NCBI GenBank assembly: GCA_030603695.1
Contig: JAUVXF010000002.1
Span: 184,015-248,014, forward strand
Source: Natronohydrobacter sp.
GTDB lineage: Bacteria > Pseudomonadota > Alphaproteobacteria > Rhodobacterales > Rhodobacteraceae
Reading direction: 5' to 3'
Length of the DNA: 64,000 nt
Under the pieces are notes generated by a model. The model was not told where the DNA came from. It did no database searches and was given only the letters and a program-made list of their open reading frames with translations. Positions 17,304 through 25,620 of this stretch are shown here, piece after piece. Within the stretch, counting starts at the first letter, position 1, and the number at the start of each line of letters is the position of its first letter. Both the position numbers and the translations under genes were made by a program.

Positions 17304-18755
17304 TTGCAAGAAACATCCCCTATCCTGCTGTGGTTTCGCCGCGATCTGCGCTTGGCGGATCATCCTGCCCTGACGGCTGCTGCGGCCAGCGGGCGGCCTG
17401 TGATCCCGGTGTTTCTGTGTGATGAGGTGATAGAGGGTTTGGGCGCAGCGCCCAAATGGCGGTTTGGTTTGGGGCTGGACGCGTTTGGCGCAAGCCTGCA
17501 AGGCATGGGCACAAGGCTGGTTCTGCGCCGGGGCCGGGCGCTGGAGAGTTTGCAAAGCCTAATCCGGGAAACCGGGGCAGGTGCCGTGTGGTGGACGCGC
17601 CACTATGATCCCGACCAGCGCGAGCGCGATACGCAGATCAAATCCAGCCTGAAAGCATCCGGCATAGACGCGCGCAGCTTTCCCGGCCATCTGTTGTTCG
17701 AACCCAAAGATGTGGCCACAGGGCAGGGCAAGTTTTATCAGGTCTATACACCGTTCTGGCGCGCCGTGCAGGGGCGCGATATGGCCGCGCGCCTGCCCGC
17801 GCCAAAAGCCCTGCGCGCGCCAGAAATCTGGCCCGCAAGTGACAGGTTGGAAAGCTGGCAGATGGGCCATGCCATGCGCCAAGGGGCAGAGGTGGTGCGG
17901 CCCCATTTGCAGATTGGCGAAGCCGCAGCCGCGGCGCGGCTGGACACCTTCCTGAACAGCAAGATTGCGGGCTATGCGCGTGATCGTGACAGGCTGGATC
18001 TGGATGCAGGATCGGGCCTGTCGGAAAACCTGACCTATGGCGAAATCAGCCCGCTTGCGTTGTGGGACGCAGGCCAGCGCGCCTTGGAGATGGGCGCGGC
18101 AGGGGCAGAGACATTCCTCAAAGAAGTGGTGTGGCGCGAATTCGCCTATCATCTGGTATATCACACCCCCCATATCACGCAGCATAGCTGGCGCGCGGGG
18201 TGGGAGCATTTCCCATGGCAAGGCGAAAGCGCCGACAGTTTGCGCTGGAAACAGGGCCGCACCGGGATAGAGGTAATCGATGCCGCCATGCGTGAAATGT
18301 ATGTGACCGGGCGCATGCATAACCGCGCGCGGATGCTGGTGGGCAGCTATCTGACCAAGCACATGCTGACAGATTGGCGCGTGGGGCTGAACTGGTTTGC
18401 CGAATGTCTGATAGATTGGGATCCTGCCGCCAATGCGATGGGCTGGCAATGGGTTGCAGGCTCTGGCCCCGATGCGGCCCCTTATTTCCGCATTTTCAAC
18501 CCCGATACCCAGGCCCAGAAATTCGACCCGTTGCGCGCCTACCGCCGGGCATGGGTGGCAGAGCTGTCGCCCAACCCGCCGGAAACCGCCTTGCAGTTTT
18601 TCAAAGCCTGCCCAAAACGCTGGCAACTTGCACCGGGGCTGCGCTATCCTTCACCAATGGTGGGGCTGGCAGAGGGGCGCGACCGCGCGCTTGCAGCCTA
18701 TCAAACACAAAGAACAAAGGCTGAGACAGCCATGACAGGGACAGACCAACGATGA
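17304..18755 (+). CDS. phr: Deoxyribodipyrimidine photolyase
   Basis: This 483-residue flavoprotein is predicted to use blue light to repair cyclobutane pyrimidine dimers. The N-terminal antenna domain begins ILLWFRRDLRLADHPAL; the C-terminal FAD domain contains NRARMLVGSYLTKH and the segment WDPAANAMGWQWVAGSG. The length fits class I photolyases. The start is taken as TTG at 17304 because the family N-terminus begins immediately afterwards and no ATG is available; the ribosome site is weak. Its stop overlaps the cfa start by four bases (ATGA), so the two are translationally coupled. Confidence 0.93.
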   Translation: MQETSPILLWFRRDLRLADHPALTAAAASGRPVIPVFLCDEVIEGLGAAPKWRFGLGLDAFGASLQGMGTRLVLRRGRALESLQSLIRETGAGAVWWTRHYDPDQRERDTQIKSSLKASGIDARSFPGHLLFEPKDVATGQGKFYQVYTPFWRAVQGRDMAARLPAPKALRAPEIWPASDRLESWQMGHAMRQGAEVVRPHLQIGEAAAAARLDTFLNSKIAGYARDRDRLDLDAGSGLSENLTYGEISPLALWDAGQRALEMGAAGAETFLKEVVWREFAYHLVYHTPHITQHSWRAGWEHFPWQGESADSLRWKQGRTGIEVIDAAMREMYVTGRMHNRARMLVGSYLTKHMLTDWRVGLNWFAECLIDWDPAANAMGWQWVAGSGPDAAPYFRIFNPDTQAQKFDPLRAYRRAWVAELSPNPPETALQFFKACPKRWQLAPGLRYPSPMVGLAEGRDRALAAYQTQRTKAETAMTGTDQR

Positions 18756-19993
18756 CGGATTTCGCGCTCACCTCGCCGCCGATGGGCGATGCGATTACAT
18801 CCCTTTCCGGGCAGCAGGGATTGCCGCGCTATTTTGCCCAAGCTTTCGGGCGGGCAGAGCGGTTGAACAAGGGGCGGCTGGATGTGGTGTTGCCAGATGG
18901 GCGGCGTTTTCGCGCCCAAGGGGCGGAGCCGGGGCATGTGGCGCAATTGCATGTGCATGACGCCGATCTTTTCGCCCGCCTGATCCGCGAGGGTGATGTT
19001 GGCTTTGCCGAAAGCTATATGGATGGCGGCTGGTCAACGCCCGATCTGCAAGCGTTTATGGATCTGGTGAATGACGATAACCCCTCTGTCTATGACGAGG
19101 CCGTGGGTATGCGCCTTGTGCGCGCGCTGGAACAGCTGCGCCATTGGCTGCGCGCCAATTCCAAAGCACAGGCGCGCAAGAATATCTCTTATCACTATGA
19201 TCTGGGCAATGATTTCTACAGCCTCTGGCTGGATGAAAGCATGACCTATTCCTCTGCCATTTTCACCACCGGGCAGGAAAGCCTTGAGGCCGCGCAAGAG
19301 GCCAAATATGCCGCGATGGTGGATCGCATGGGGGTGAAACCGGGCGATCATGTGCTGGAAATTGGCTGCGGCTGGGGCGGATTTGCCGAATATGCCGCCG
19401 CCAAGCGAGGGTTGAAGGTTACGGGCCTGACCATCTCTCAGGCGCAGCATGATTACGCCGTCGCGCGCATGGCGCGGCAGGGCCTGTCGGGGCAAGTGGA
19501 GATCCGCATGCAGGATTACCGCGATACCCGCGGCGAATTTGATGGCATCGCCTCTATCGAGATGTTTGAAGCGGTGGGTGAAAAATACTGGCCGCGTTAT
19601 TTCCGGGCTGTCTGCGACAGGTTGAAGCCGGGCGCACAAGCGGTAATCCAGATTATCATGGTTCCCGATGAGCGCTTTAACTTCTACCGGAAACATGTTG
19701 ATTTCATACAGAAATACATTTTTCCTGGCGGCATGCTGGGCGCGCCTTCCCCCGTGCGGCGGGTGGCAGAGGCGGAGGGGCTGCGCTTTGTGGCAACCCA
19801 TGATTTTGGCCAAAGCTATAGCGAAACTCTGCGCCGCTGGAATACCAGTTTTCAAGAAATGTGGCCCCAGATTGCCGCGATGGGCTATGATATGCGGTTC
19901 AAACGCATGTGGGAATTTTACCTGACATCCTGCGCCGGTGCTTTCAAGGCAGGCAGTTGCGATGTAACGCAGCTTGTCTTGCGGCGTCCTTAG
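18752..19993 (+). CDS. cfa: Cyclopropane-fatty-acyl-phospholipid synthase
   Basis: This 413-residue SAM-dependent enzyme adds a methylene bridge to unsaturated acyl chains of membrane phospholipids. The N-terminal lipid-binding part precedes a methyltransferase domain with the SAM motif VLEIGCGWGG (201-210). The segments ISYHYDLGNDFYSLWLD and FDGIASIEMFEAVGE are strong Cfa signatures. It overlaps the photolyase gene by four bases. In Rhodobacter sphaeroides, as I recall, photolyase and Cfa-like genes respond together to singlet oxygen through sigma-E/ChrR; whether that applies here cannot be told from sequence alone. Confidence 0.94.
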   Translation: MTDFALTSPPMGDAITSLSGQQGLPRYFAQAFGRAERLNKGRLDVVLPDGRRFRAQGAEPGHVAQLHVHDADLFARLIREGDVGFAESYMDGGWSTPDLQAFMDLVNDDNPSVYDEAVGMRLVRALEQLRHWLRANSKAQARKNISYHYDLGNDFYSLWLDESMTYSSAIFTTGQESLEAAQEAKYAAMVDRMGVKPGDHVLEIGCGWGGFAEYAAAKRGLKVTGLTISQAQHDYAVARMARQGLSGQVEIRMQDYRDTRGEFDGIASIEMFEAVGEKYWPRYFRAVCDRLKPGAQAVIQIIMVPDERFNFYRKHVDFIQKYIFPGGMLGAPSPVRRVAEAEGLRFVATHDFGQSYSETLRRWNTSFQEMWPQIAAMGYDMRFKRMWEFYLTSCAGAFKAGSCDVTQLVLRRP

Positions 19994-20080
19994 CCGCAGC
20001 GAGGCCATGAACGCGGTCATGATTGCATGATATCTGGCCTTGCGCTAGTCTGATTGCATTGAAGTTGCATCAGGTTATTC

Positions 20081-20539
20081 ATGCCAACAATTACCCGCTT
20101 GGCCGCAATGGTGCTTTTTGCGCTTGCGGCCTATGCCCTGACAGAACTTTATTACGCAGAGCATGCGCTGGCGCGTCGGTCTCAGTCTGGCAGCTATATC
20201 ATGACTGTTTTTGCATCTTTGGTCGGCTGGCGGCTGGTGGGGCCGCAGATTGACGGCTCTGTGCTGCGCGCCTTTGGGCAGGTTTTTCAAGGGATGGGCA
20301 GCACATTGTTTTTTGCGCTGTCATTTTCGGGGCTTATGGCGATTTTCACCAATCCCGCGCATCGGCGCTTCAATTCGTTGGAACAGGCGGCAAAGCTCCT
20401 GTCGCAAGAGATGTGGGAACATTTTGAACGGCTTTTTACAACCGCATTTGCCCTGCGCCTGTTGGAAACAGGCGCTTTGGTGGCATTGCTTCTCGTTATG
20501 GTCTTTCGGCTTGCAGAGGCGCGGAGACTGGCGCGTTAG
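20081..20539 (+). CDS. TrgA-like small membrane protein
   Basis: This 152-residue protein has four predicted hydrophobic segments, near residues 5-22, 38-56, 70-95 and 125-148. The start (MPTITRLAAMVLFALAAYALTELYY) and the FASLVGWRLVGPQID loop resemble TrgA, a membrane protein associated with tellurite resistance in Rhodobacter. The biochemical role of TrgA is not established. A typical partner gene is not seen. It overlaps the convergent MocA-like gene by four bases at the stop codons. Confidence 0.6.
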   Translation: MPTITRLAAMVLFALAAYALTELYYAEHALARRSQSGSYIMTVFASLVGWRLVGPQIDGSVLRAFGQVFQGMGSTLFFALSFSGLMAIFTNPAHRRFNSLEQAAKLLSQEMWEHFERLFTTAFALRLLETGALVALLLVMVFRLAEARRLAR

Positions 20540-21129
20540 GGCCTTGATGCGCGCCATCTGGCCCAAGCCTCTGGCGTATCCAGATCAACCAATGCGCGTT
20601 CATCTTCCAGTTGGTGCAAGCGCGGGGGGTGGGATTTGAACATATTGCGCGCGCCGGCATCCCCGCACAAGGCTTTGATTTGGGCGAAACACGCTTGAGG
20701 CAGGATCACGGGGTGGCCCGGCACTTGCGCGGGGGTGCAGGCGCGCAAAGGGTGCTCCGGCATTTGTGCCTGTGCGGCCATCAGCGCGCTCATATCCTTG
20801 GCTGTGATTTCGGGCATATCGGGCAGGGCGATCATTAGGGCCGTTGCACCAATGCCTTCGGCCCAAACTGCGCCCGCGCGCAAAGATGCGGCCATGCCTT
20901 CCGCCGCATTTGGCACTGGCACGATCTCCAATTCCAACCCGGCCAAAGCCTGTTTTCGTGCGGTATCATCAGGCCGCAGGGTTACGGCCAGATCTGCCCC
21001 TGTTTGCAGCGCGCGCAAGGCCACAAGGCGCAGAAGTGGGACATCATCCACCAGTTGCAACAGCTTGTCCGCCCCGCCCATTCTGGCAGATGCCCCCGCG
21101 GCGGGCAGAACAATTGCGCAACCGGGCAT
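20536..21129 (-). CDS. MobA/MocA-like nucleotidyltransferase
   Basis: This 197-residue protein has the nucleotidyltransferase start IVLPAAGASARMGGADKLLQ (LxAGxSxRMG-K signature), a middle IALPDMPEITAKDM segment (metal-binding LxDMP), and GHPVILPQ, as in MocA. MocA-type enzymes transfer CMP from CTP onto molybdopterin to give the cytosine dinucleotide cofactor used by xanthine/CO dehydrogenase-family enzymes. A form II CoxL-like enzyme is encoded at the start of this window. The ATG lies one base past the livM stop, so it is the last gene of the transporter operon. Confidence 0.85.
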   Translation of the reverse strand: MPGCAIVLPAAGASARMGGADKLLQLVDDVPLLRLVALRALQTGADLAVTLRPDDTARKQALAGLELEIVPVPNAAEGMAASLRAGAVWAEGIGATALMIALPDMPEITAKDMSALMAAQAQMPEHPLRACTPAQVPGHPVILPQACFAQIKALCGDAGARNMFKSHPPRLHQLEDERALVDLDTPEAWARWRASRP

Positions 21130-21130
21130 C

Positions 21131-22435
21131 TCAGCGTTCCGGGATCAGCCCTTTGGGGGCAAAGCGCAGCATCAGCAACAGCGCAACGCCCATTGTCAAC
21201 AGCCGCATATAGGCCGCTGAATCCAGCAGGTGTTGTTTCAGGCCAGACCCATCGGCCATGCCAGAGGTGACAAGTTCCATGAACCAGCGCCCCGCCGGTT
21301 CCACCTGCACCCAGAGAAACCAGATCACAAAAGCGCCCAGCACAGACCCCCAGTTATTGCCAGAGCCGCCCACAATCACCATGACCCAGATCAGGAAGGT
21401 AAAGCGCAATGGCTCGTAGCTGCCGGGCGTTAGCTGGCCATCCATGGAAACCATCATCGCACCCGCCAAACCACATACGGCAGAGCCAAGAATGAAGATG
21501 TTCAAATGCCGCTTTGTCACATCCTTGCCCATGGCGCGGGCCGAAACCTCATTATCGCGGATTGCGCGCATCATCCGCCCCCAAGGTGAATTCAGCGCGC
21601 GTTCGGCCAGCCAGATCAGCACCGCCAGCACTGTCAGAAACAGCGCCGAATAGCCAAGGCCCGAAACCACAGTTGCGGTTTGCGACACAGACCAACCCAG
21701 CGTTTCGGCCAATGATTGAATCCATGGCAGCGGTTGCAGATCAATCGGGCGGGTGACAGGGCGTTCAATGCCTGTGACATTGTTTACCCCGCGTGCAAGC
21801 CAGCGTTCATGCTTAAGCGCTGCAATCACAATTTCAGAGATGCCCAGGGTTGCAATCGCCAGATAGTCCGAACGCAACCCAAGCGAGACCTTGCCCACCA
21901 GCCAAGCCACGCCCGCCGCAAACACAGCGCCGACCGGCCATGCCAGAATGACAGGCAGGCCCGCACCGCCAAGATACCCCTCAGAGGCGGGGTTCACAGC
22001 CTGAACCGCTTCTTTTGCAGGGCCAAAGACATAGGATGTCAGAAAATACCCCAGCACCAAGACGCCAAAAATGGCAGCCCCGCGCAGTTTGCCCGGTTGC
22101 ATGCGCTTGTAGACGATAACAGCCGCCAGAATGCTGGCCACGCCCAGCATAAGCCCCAGCAAAATCCCAAGCCCGCCAGCCGCCCATGCCTCTGGCACAG
22201 GGGGTTGGGCCACCAGCACCACCGCAAGCCCGCCCACGGCCGTAAAGCCCATGATCCCGACATTGAACAGGCCGGCATAGCCCCATTGCATATTCACACC
22301 CAAAGCCATGATGGCGGAAATCAGGCTCATATTCAGGATGGTGACAGCCAGTTGCGGGCTTTGGAACATGGCCACCATGCCCAGCACAGCCGCCATGCCC
22401 GCAAAAAGGCCAAGGTCGCGCGCAGTCAGGCTCAT
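21131..22435 (-). CDS. livM: Branched-chain amino-acid-type ABC transporter permease LivM
   Basis: This 434-residue inner-membrane permease has about ten to eleven hydrophobic segments. LivM-type motifs include GYAGLFNVGIMGF near the N-terminus and the cytoplasmic EAA-like loop LAERALNSPWGRMMRAIRDNE, followed by KRHLNIFILGSAVCGLAGAM. It overlaps livH by four bases. Together with LivH, LivF and LivG it forms the membrane core of an uptake system for branched-chain amino acids or other polar amides. It is longer than E. coli LivM mainly through extra residues around positions 85-150. Confidence 0.92.
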   Translation of the reverse strand: MSLTARDLGLFAGMAAVLGMVAMFQSPQLAVTILNMSLISAIMALGVNMQWGYAGLFNVGIMGFTAVGGLAVVLVAQPPVPEAWAAGGLGILLGLMLGVASILAAVIVYKRMQPGKLRGAAIFGVLVLGYFLTSYVFGPAKEAVQAVNPASEGYLGGAGLPVILAWPVGAVFAAGVAWLVGKVSLGLRSDYLAIATLGISEIVIAALKHERWLARGVNNVTGIERPVTRPIDLQPLPWIQSLAETLGWSVSQTATVVSGLGYSALFLTVLAVLIWLAERALNSPWGRMMRAIRDNEVSARAMGKDVTKRHLNIFILGSAVCGLAGAMMVSMDGQLTPGSYEPLRFTFLIWVMVIVGGSGNNWGSVLGAFVIWFLWVQVEPAGRWFMELVTSGMADGSGLKQHLLDSAAYMRLLTMGVALLLMLRFAPKGLIPER

Positions 22436-23442
22436 AGCACTTTCCCCTTGAAAATACCGGTCGGTCGGAACAGCAGCACAATAACCAGAATGGCAAAGGT
22501 GACGGCGAATTTATAATCCACCGGCAAAAGCTGCATCATGGAATCCGGCTCCATGCCCTCTGGCATCAGATAGGCAAAGACGCGCCGCCACGCATAGGTG
22601 ATCCCCATCTCTGCAAAGGCCACGACATAGGCGCCCACAATCGCCCCGATGGGCGATCCAAGCCCGCCCAGAATGGCTGCCGCGAACATGGGCAGCAGAA
22701 GCTGGAAATAGTTGAACGGACGAAAGCCCTTATCAAGCCCGAAAAGCGTTCCTGCCAGCACAAGCAGGATTGCCGTGATCACCCATGTAATCACAACCAC
22801 GCGTTCTGGGTTGATGCCGGATAACAGCGCCAGATCTTCGTTATCCGAATAGGCGCGCATGGATTTGCCCGCGCGTGTGCGGTTCAGAAACCAGAATAGC
22901 GCGACCATGACAATCAGGGCTGTGGTGATTGTCAGCGCCTGCGCCGAACGTAGCGCCATGCCTTCATCAAGCCCTGTCACATCGCGGAACTGGCGCACCG
23001 TGAAGATAAAGCGCTCGCCATCCTCGAACCGGGTTTCACCCACACCCATGAACAGGCGTGTAATCCCGTTGGTCACAAACATTACCCCAAGCGAGGCCAT
23101 GACGAAAATCATGGGCTTGGCTTTCACCCGCCGGTAATAGCGGTACACCAGCCTGTCTGCGGCCAGCAGATAGGCGATCATCACCAACAGCCCAAACGGC
23201 AAAGCCAGAAGGGCGGTGGGCAATGGCGCTATGCCAACCCCGCGCGCCTGCAAAAACCATGTACCCCCGATCACAGCCGCCGTGCCCAGCGCCATGGTAT
23301 CGCCATGCGCAAAATGGGCAAAGCGCAGGATGGAATAGATCAGCGTGATCCCCAGCGCGCCAAGCGCCAACTGGCTGCCATAGGCAAAAGCCGGGATAAG
23401 CATAAAATTGGACAGGCTGACCAATGCGTTAAGCGGTTCCAT
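22432..23442 (-). CDS. livH: Branched-chain amino-acid-type ABC transporter permease LivH
   Basis: This 336-residue permease begins ALVSLSNFMLIPAFAYGSQLALGALGITLIYSILRFAHFAHGD in outline, the typical LivH first helix pair. The loop NRTRAGKSMRAYSDNEDLALLSGINPERV is the EAA-like contact with the ATPases. About eight hydrophobic segments are visible. It lies three bases downstream of livF and overlaps livM by four bases, so the genes are translationally coupled. Confidence 0.92.
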   Translation of the reverse strand: MEPLNALVSLSNFMLIPAFAYGSQLALGALGITLIYSILRFAHFAHGDTMALGTAAVIGGTWFLQARGVGIAPLPTALLALPFGLLVMIAYLLAADRLVYRYYRRVKAKPMIFVMASLGVMFVTNGITRLFMGVGETRFEDGERFIFTVRQFRDVTGLDEGMALRSAQALTITTALIVMVALFWFLNRTRAGKSMRAYSDNEDLALLSGINPERVVVITWVITAILLVLAGTLFGLDKGFRPFNYFQLLLPMFAAAILGGLGSPIGAIVGAYVVAFAEMGITYAWRRVFAYLMPEGMEPDSMMQLLPVDYKFAVTFAILVIVLLFRPTGIFKGKVL

Positions 23443-23445
23443 CTC

Positions 23446-24156
23446 TCAGCCCCCCAAAAAGCTTTTGCGCACTTCGGGATCGGCCAAAAGCGCCTGCCCG
23501 GTATCGGTAAACCGATTTGCACCTTGCACCAACACATAGCCCTTATCGGCAATCTCCAAAGCCTGCCGCGCGTTTTGTTCCACCATCAGAATGGAAATAC
23601 CTGTGCGGGCGATTTCAATAATGCGGTCAAACAGTTCATCCATCACAATCGGGCTAACCCCGGCTGTGGGTTCATCCAGCATCAGAACCGAAGGCTTTGT
23701 CATCAGCGCGCGGCCTACGGCAACTTGCTGGCGCTGCCCGCCAGATAGCTCTCCCGCTGCCTGCCGCCGTTTGTCGCGCAGGATGGGAAAGAGGGTGTAA
23801 ATCTGCTCTATCGTTTCGCGATACTCATCGCGGCGGATGAACGCGCCCATTTCCAGATTTTCTTCAACAGTCATAGAGGGGAAGATATTGTTGGTCTGGG
23901 GCACAAAGCCCATACCTTTGGACACGCGCGCTTGCGGGGTAAGCATGCTGATATCTTCGCCATTCAGCCGCACCGCGCCCTTGCGCAGCTTCAGCATTCC
24001 AAAAACCGCTTTCATCGCGGTGGATTTGCCTGCGCCATTGGGGCCAACAATCACCGCGATCTGGCCCTTTTCAACCGCAATTGTGCAGTCGTGCAAAATA
24101 TCAGCACCACCATAGCCGCCAGTCATGGCATCACCAATCAGGAATGGTTCGGTCAT
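23446..24156 (-). CDS. livF: ABC transporter ATP-binding protein LivF
   Basis: This 236-residue ATPase has Walker A VGPNGAGKST, signature LSGGQRQQVAVGRAL and Walker B SVLMLDEPTAGVSP, with the short LivF length. It energises the LivHM permease. Three consecutive start-like codons (GTG ATG ATG, 24162-24154) are present. The third, at 24156, has the best spacing from AGGAGGGG, so it is chosen. The stop of the preceding exported-protein gene overlaps the first of these codons. Confidence 0.92.
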   Translation of the reverse strand: MTEPFLIGDAMTGGYGGADILHDCTIAVEKGQIAVIVGPNGAGKSTAMKAVFGMLKLRKGAVRLNGEDISMLTPQARVSKGMGFVPQTNNIFPSMTVEENLEMGAFIRRDEYRETIEQIYTLFPILRDKRRQAAGELSGGQRQQVAVGRALMTKPSVLMLDEPTAGVSPIVMDELFDRIIEIARTGISILMVEQNARQALEIADKGYVLVQGANRFTDTGQALLADPEVRKSFLGG

Positions 24157-24158
24157 CA

Positions 24159-24719
24159 TCACCCCTCCTGCGGGCGGATAAGATCTGCCAGATCGCGCAT
24201 CATCGGGGAAACTCCGTCAAGGCTGGTGGCTATTTCAGAATCGAGAGAGAGAACCAAACGCTCTGCACCCGTGCGGGCCTCGTCTTTCTGAGCCGCAATC
24301 ATGGTCACAAAAACCATCGGCTCATCTTCTGGCAGTTCAAGCCGGGTGGTCAGGGTGGCGAATTGCGCATGGGCGGTGTCGAATGTCGCGCGCGCGAGTG
24401 TTTTTGGCGCATCCATCCCCTCATTGCGCGATTGCGCGGCAAAAAGCTCTGCCAGTTCGTCCAGACTGGACGGGAAAGGCTGGGCTGCGTTGATCTCTTC
24501 TGTAGCGGCAGTGATTTCCAGCCAGAAACCGTCCATCTCCAATGCAACGCCGCCGCTGAATTCCATCACCTCTGCCTCAGACCATGCACTGCCCTGTGCA
24601 CAAAGTGCGAAATCTGCGGGCAGGGGGATGCAGCCCTCTGTCTGTGCATTGGCAAATTGTGCAGGCAGCGCCGCCACCATAGCCACCGCCCCACATAGGC
24701 TTCGCAGCAGATCAGACAT
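24159..24719 (-). CDS. Unrecognised exported protein inside the liv operon
   Basis: I do not recognise this 186-residue protein. It has a signal peptide (hydrophobic to about residue 20, cleavage near ANAQ-TEG) and two cysteines (C30 and C40) that could form a disulfide. The mature part is acidic, with the segments MEFSGGVALEMDGFWLEITA and LSLDSEIATSLDGVSPMM and no low complexity. Its start overlaps livG by eight bases and its end overlaps the livF start codons, so it is made with the transporter. A periplasmic or membrane-associated accessory role is an inference from position only. Confidence 0.75.
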   Translation of the reverse strand: MSDLLRSLCGAVAMVAALPAQFANAQTEGCIPLPADFALCAQGSAWSEAEVMEFSGGVALEMDGFWLEITAATEEINAAQPFPSSLDELAELFAAQSRNEGMDAPKTLARATFDTAHAQFATLTTRLELPEDEPMVFVTMIAAQKDEARTGAERLVLSLDSEIATSLDGVSPMMRDLADLIRPQEG

Positions 24720-25509
24720 GGCCTACCTCTTGCTTGACCTTGTTTTTCAGACCAGTGCCCAGATACGCCTCTATCACCTGGTCATTGGCCTTGATCTCAT
24801 CCAGCGTACCCTGTGCCAGAACGCGGCCCTCTGCCATACAGATCACGGGGTCACAGATGCGGCCTATGAAATCCATGTCATGTTCAATGACCACAAAAGT
24901 ATAGCCCTGTTCCTTGTTCAGCCGCACAATGGCATCGGCGATTGTGTTCAGCAGGGTGCGGTTCACGCCTGCGCCCACCTCGTCCAGAAAGACGATGCGG
25001 GCGTTTGTCATCATGGTGCGGCCCAGTTCCAGCAGCTTTTTCTGGCCGCCCGAAATCTGCCCTGCCTTTTCATTTGCGATATGACTGATTGTCAGAAATT
25101 CCAGCACTTCGTCGGCGCGGGCGCGGATGCGCGCCTCTTCCTCGCGCACGCGGGCGTTGTGAAACCATGCCGACCACAGGTTTTCGCCCGATTGCCCCGG
25201 CGGAACCATCATCAGGTTCTCGCGCACCGTCATGGAATGAAATTCATGTGCGATCTGAAAGGTGCGCAGCAACCCTTTGTCAAACAGCTTGTGCGGGGGA
25301 AGGCCGGTAATATCCTCTCCCTCCATCAGCACGCGCCCAGAGGTGGGGGGCAGAACGCCTGCTATCACGTTGAACAGCGTGGTCTTGCCTGCACCATTCG
25401 GGCCGATCAAGCCAGTGATAGAGCCTTTCTCGATCTCCAACGAGGCCCCATCGACCGCGTGAAAGCCGCCGAAATGCTTGTGCAAATTTTCTACACGGAT
25501 CATGGCCAA
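24712..25509 (-). CDS. livG: ABC transporter ATP-binding protein LivG
   Basis: This 265-residue ATPase has Walker A GPNGAGKTT, signature ISGGQKKLLELGR and Walker B ARIVFLDEVGAGVN, with the longer C-terminal region that marks LivG. The start is taken as TTG at 25509, which has an AAGGAG site 7 bases upstream; an ATG at 25503 lies 13 bases from it and would remove only two residues. Unusually the Walker B aspartate-glutamate pair is followed by V-G-A-G-V rather than P-T-A-G-L. A hairpin terminator separates it from livK, so it probably receives partial read-through. Confidence 0.92.
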   Translation of the reverse strand: MAMIRVENLHKHFGGFHAVDGASLEIEKGSITGLIGPNGAGKTTLFNVIAGVLPPTSGRVLMEGEDITGLPPHKLFDKGLLRTFQIAHEFHSMTVRENLMMVPPGQSGENLWSAWFHNARVREEEARIRARADEVLEFLTISHIANEKAGQISGGQKKLLELGRTMMTNARIVFLDEVGAGVNRTLLNTIADAIVRLNKEQGYTFVVIEHDMDFIGRICDPVICMAEGRVLAQGTLDEIKANDQVIEAYLGTGLKNKVKQEVGHV

Positions 25510-25555
25510 TTCATGTCTCCTTGTTTTCAGCAGCGCAAGAGCCTGTCGCTTGTCA

Positions 25556-25587
25556 GAAAACGGCCCGGAGTCAGCGCCTCCGGGCCG
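25556..25587 (-). terminator. Attenuating hairpin between livK and livG
   Basis: Perfect 10-bp stem CGGCCCGGAG/CTCCGGGCCG with a 7-base loop, followed on the minus strand by TTTTCTG. It is placed between the binding-protein gene and the rest of the operon, a common way to make more binding protein than membrane components. Confidence 0.85.
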
Positions 25588-25620
25588 GCAAGGGGTGTTA
25601 AGCCCCCGGTGTCATCGGTG

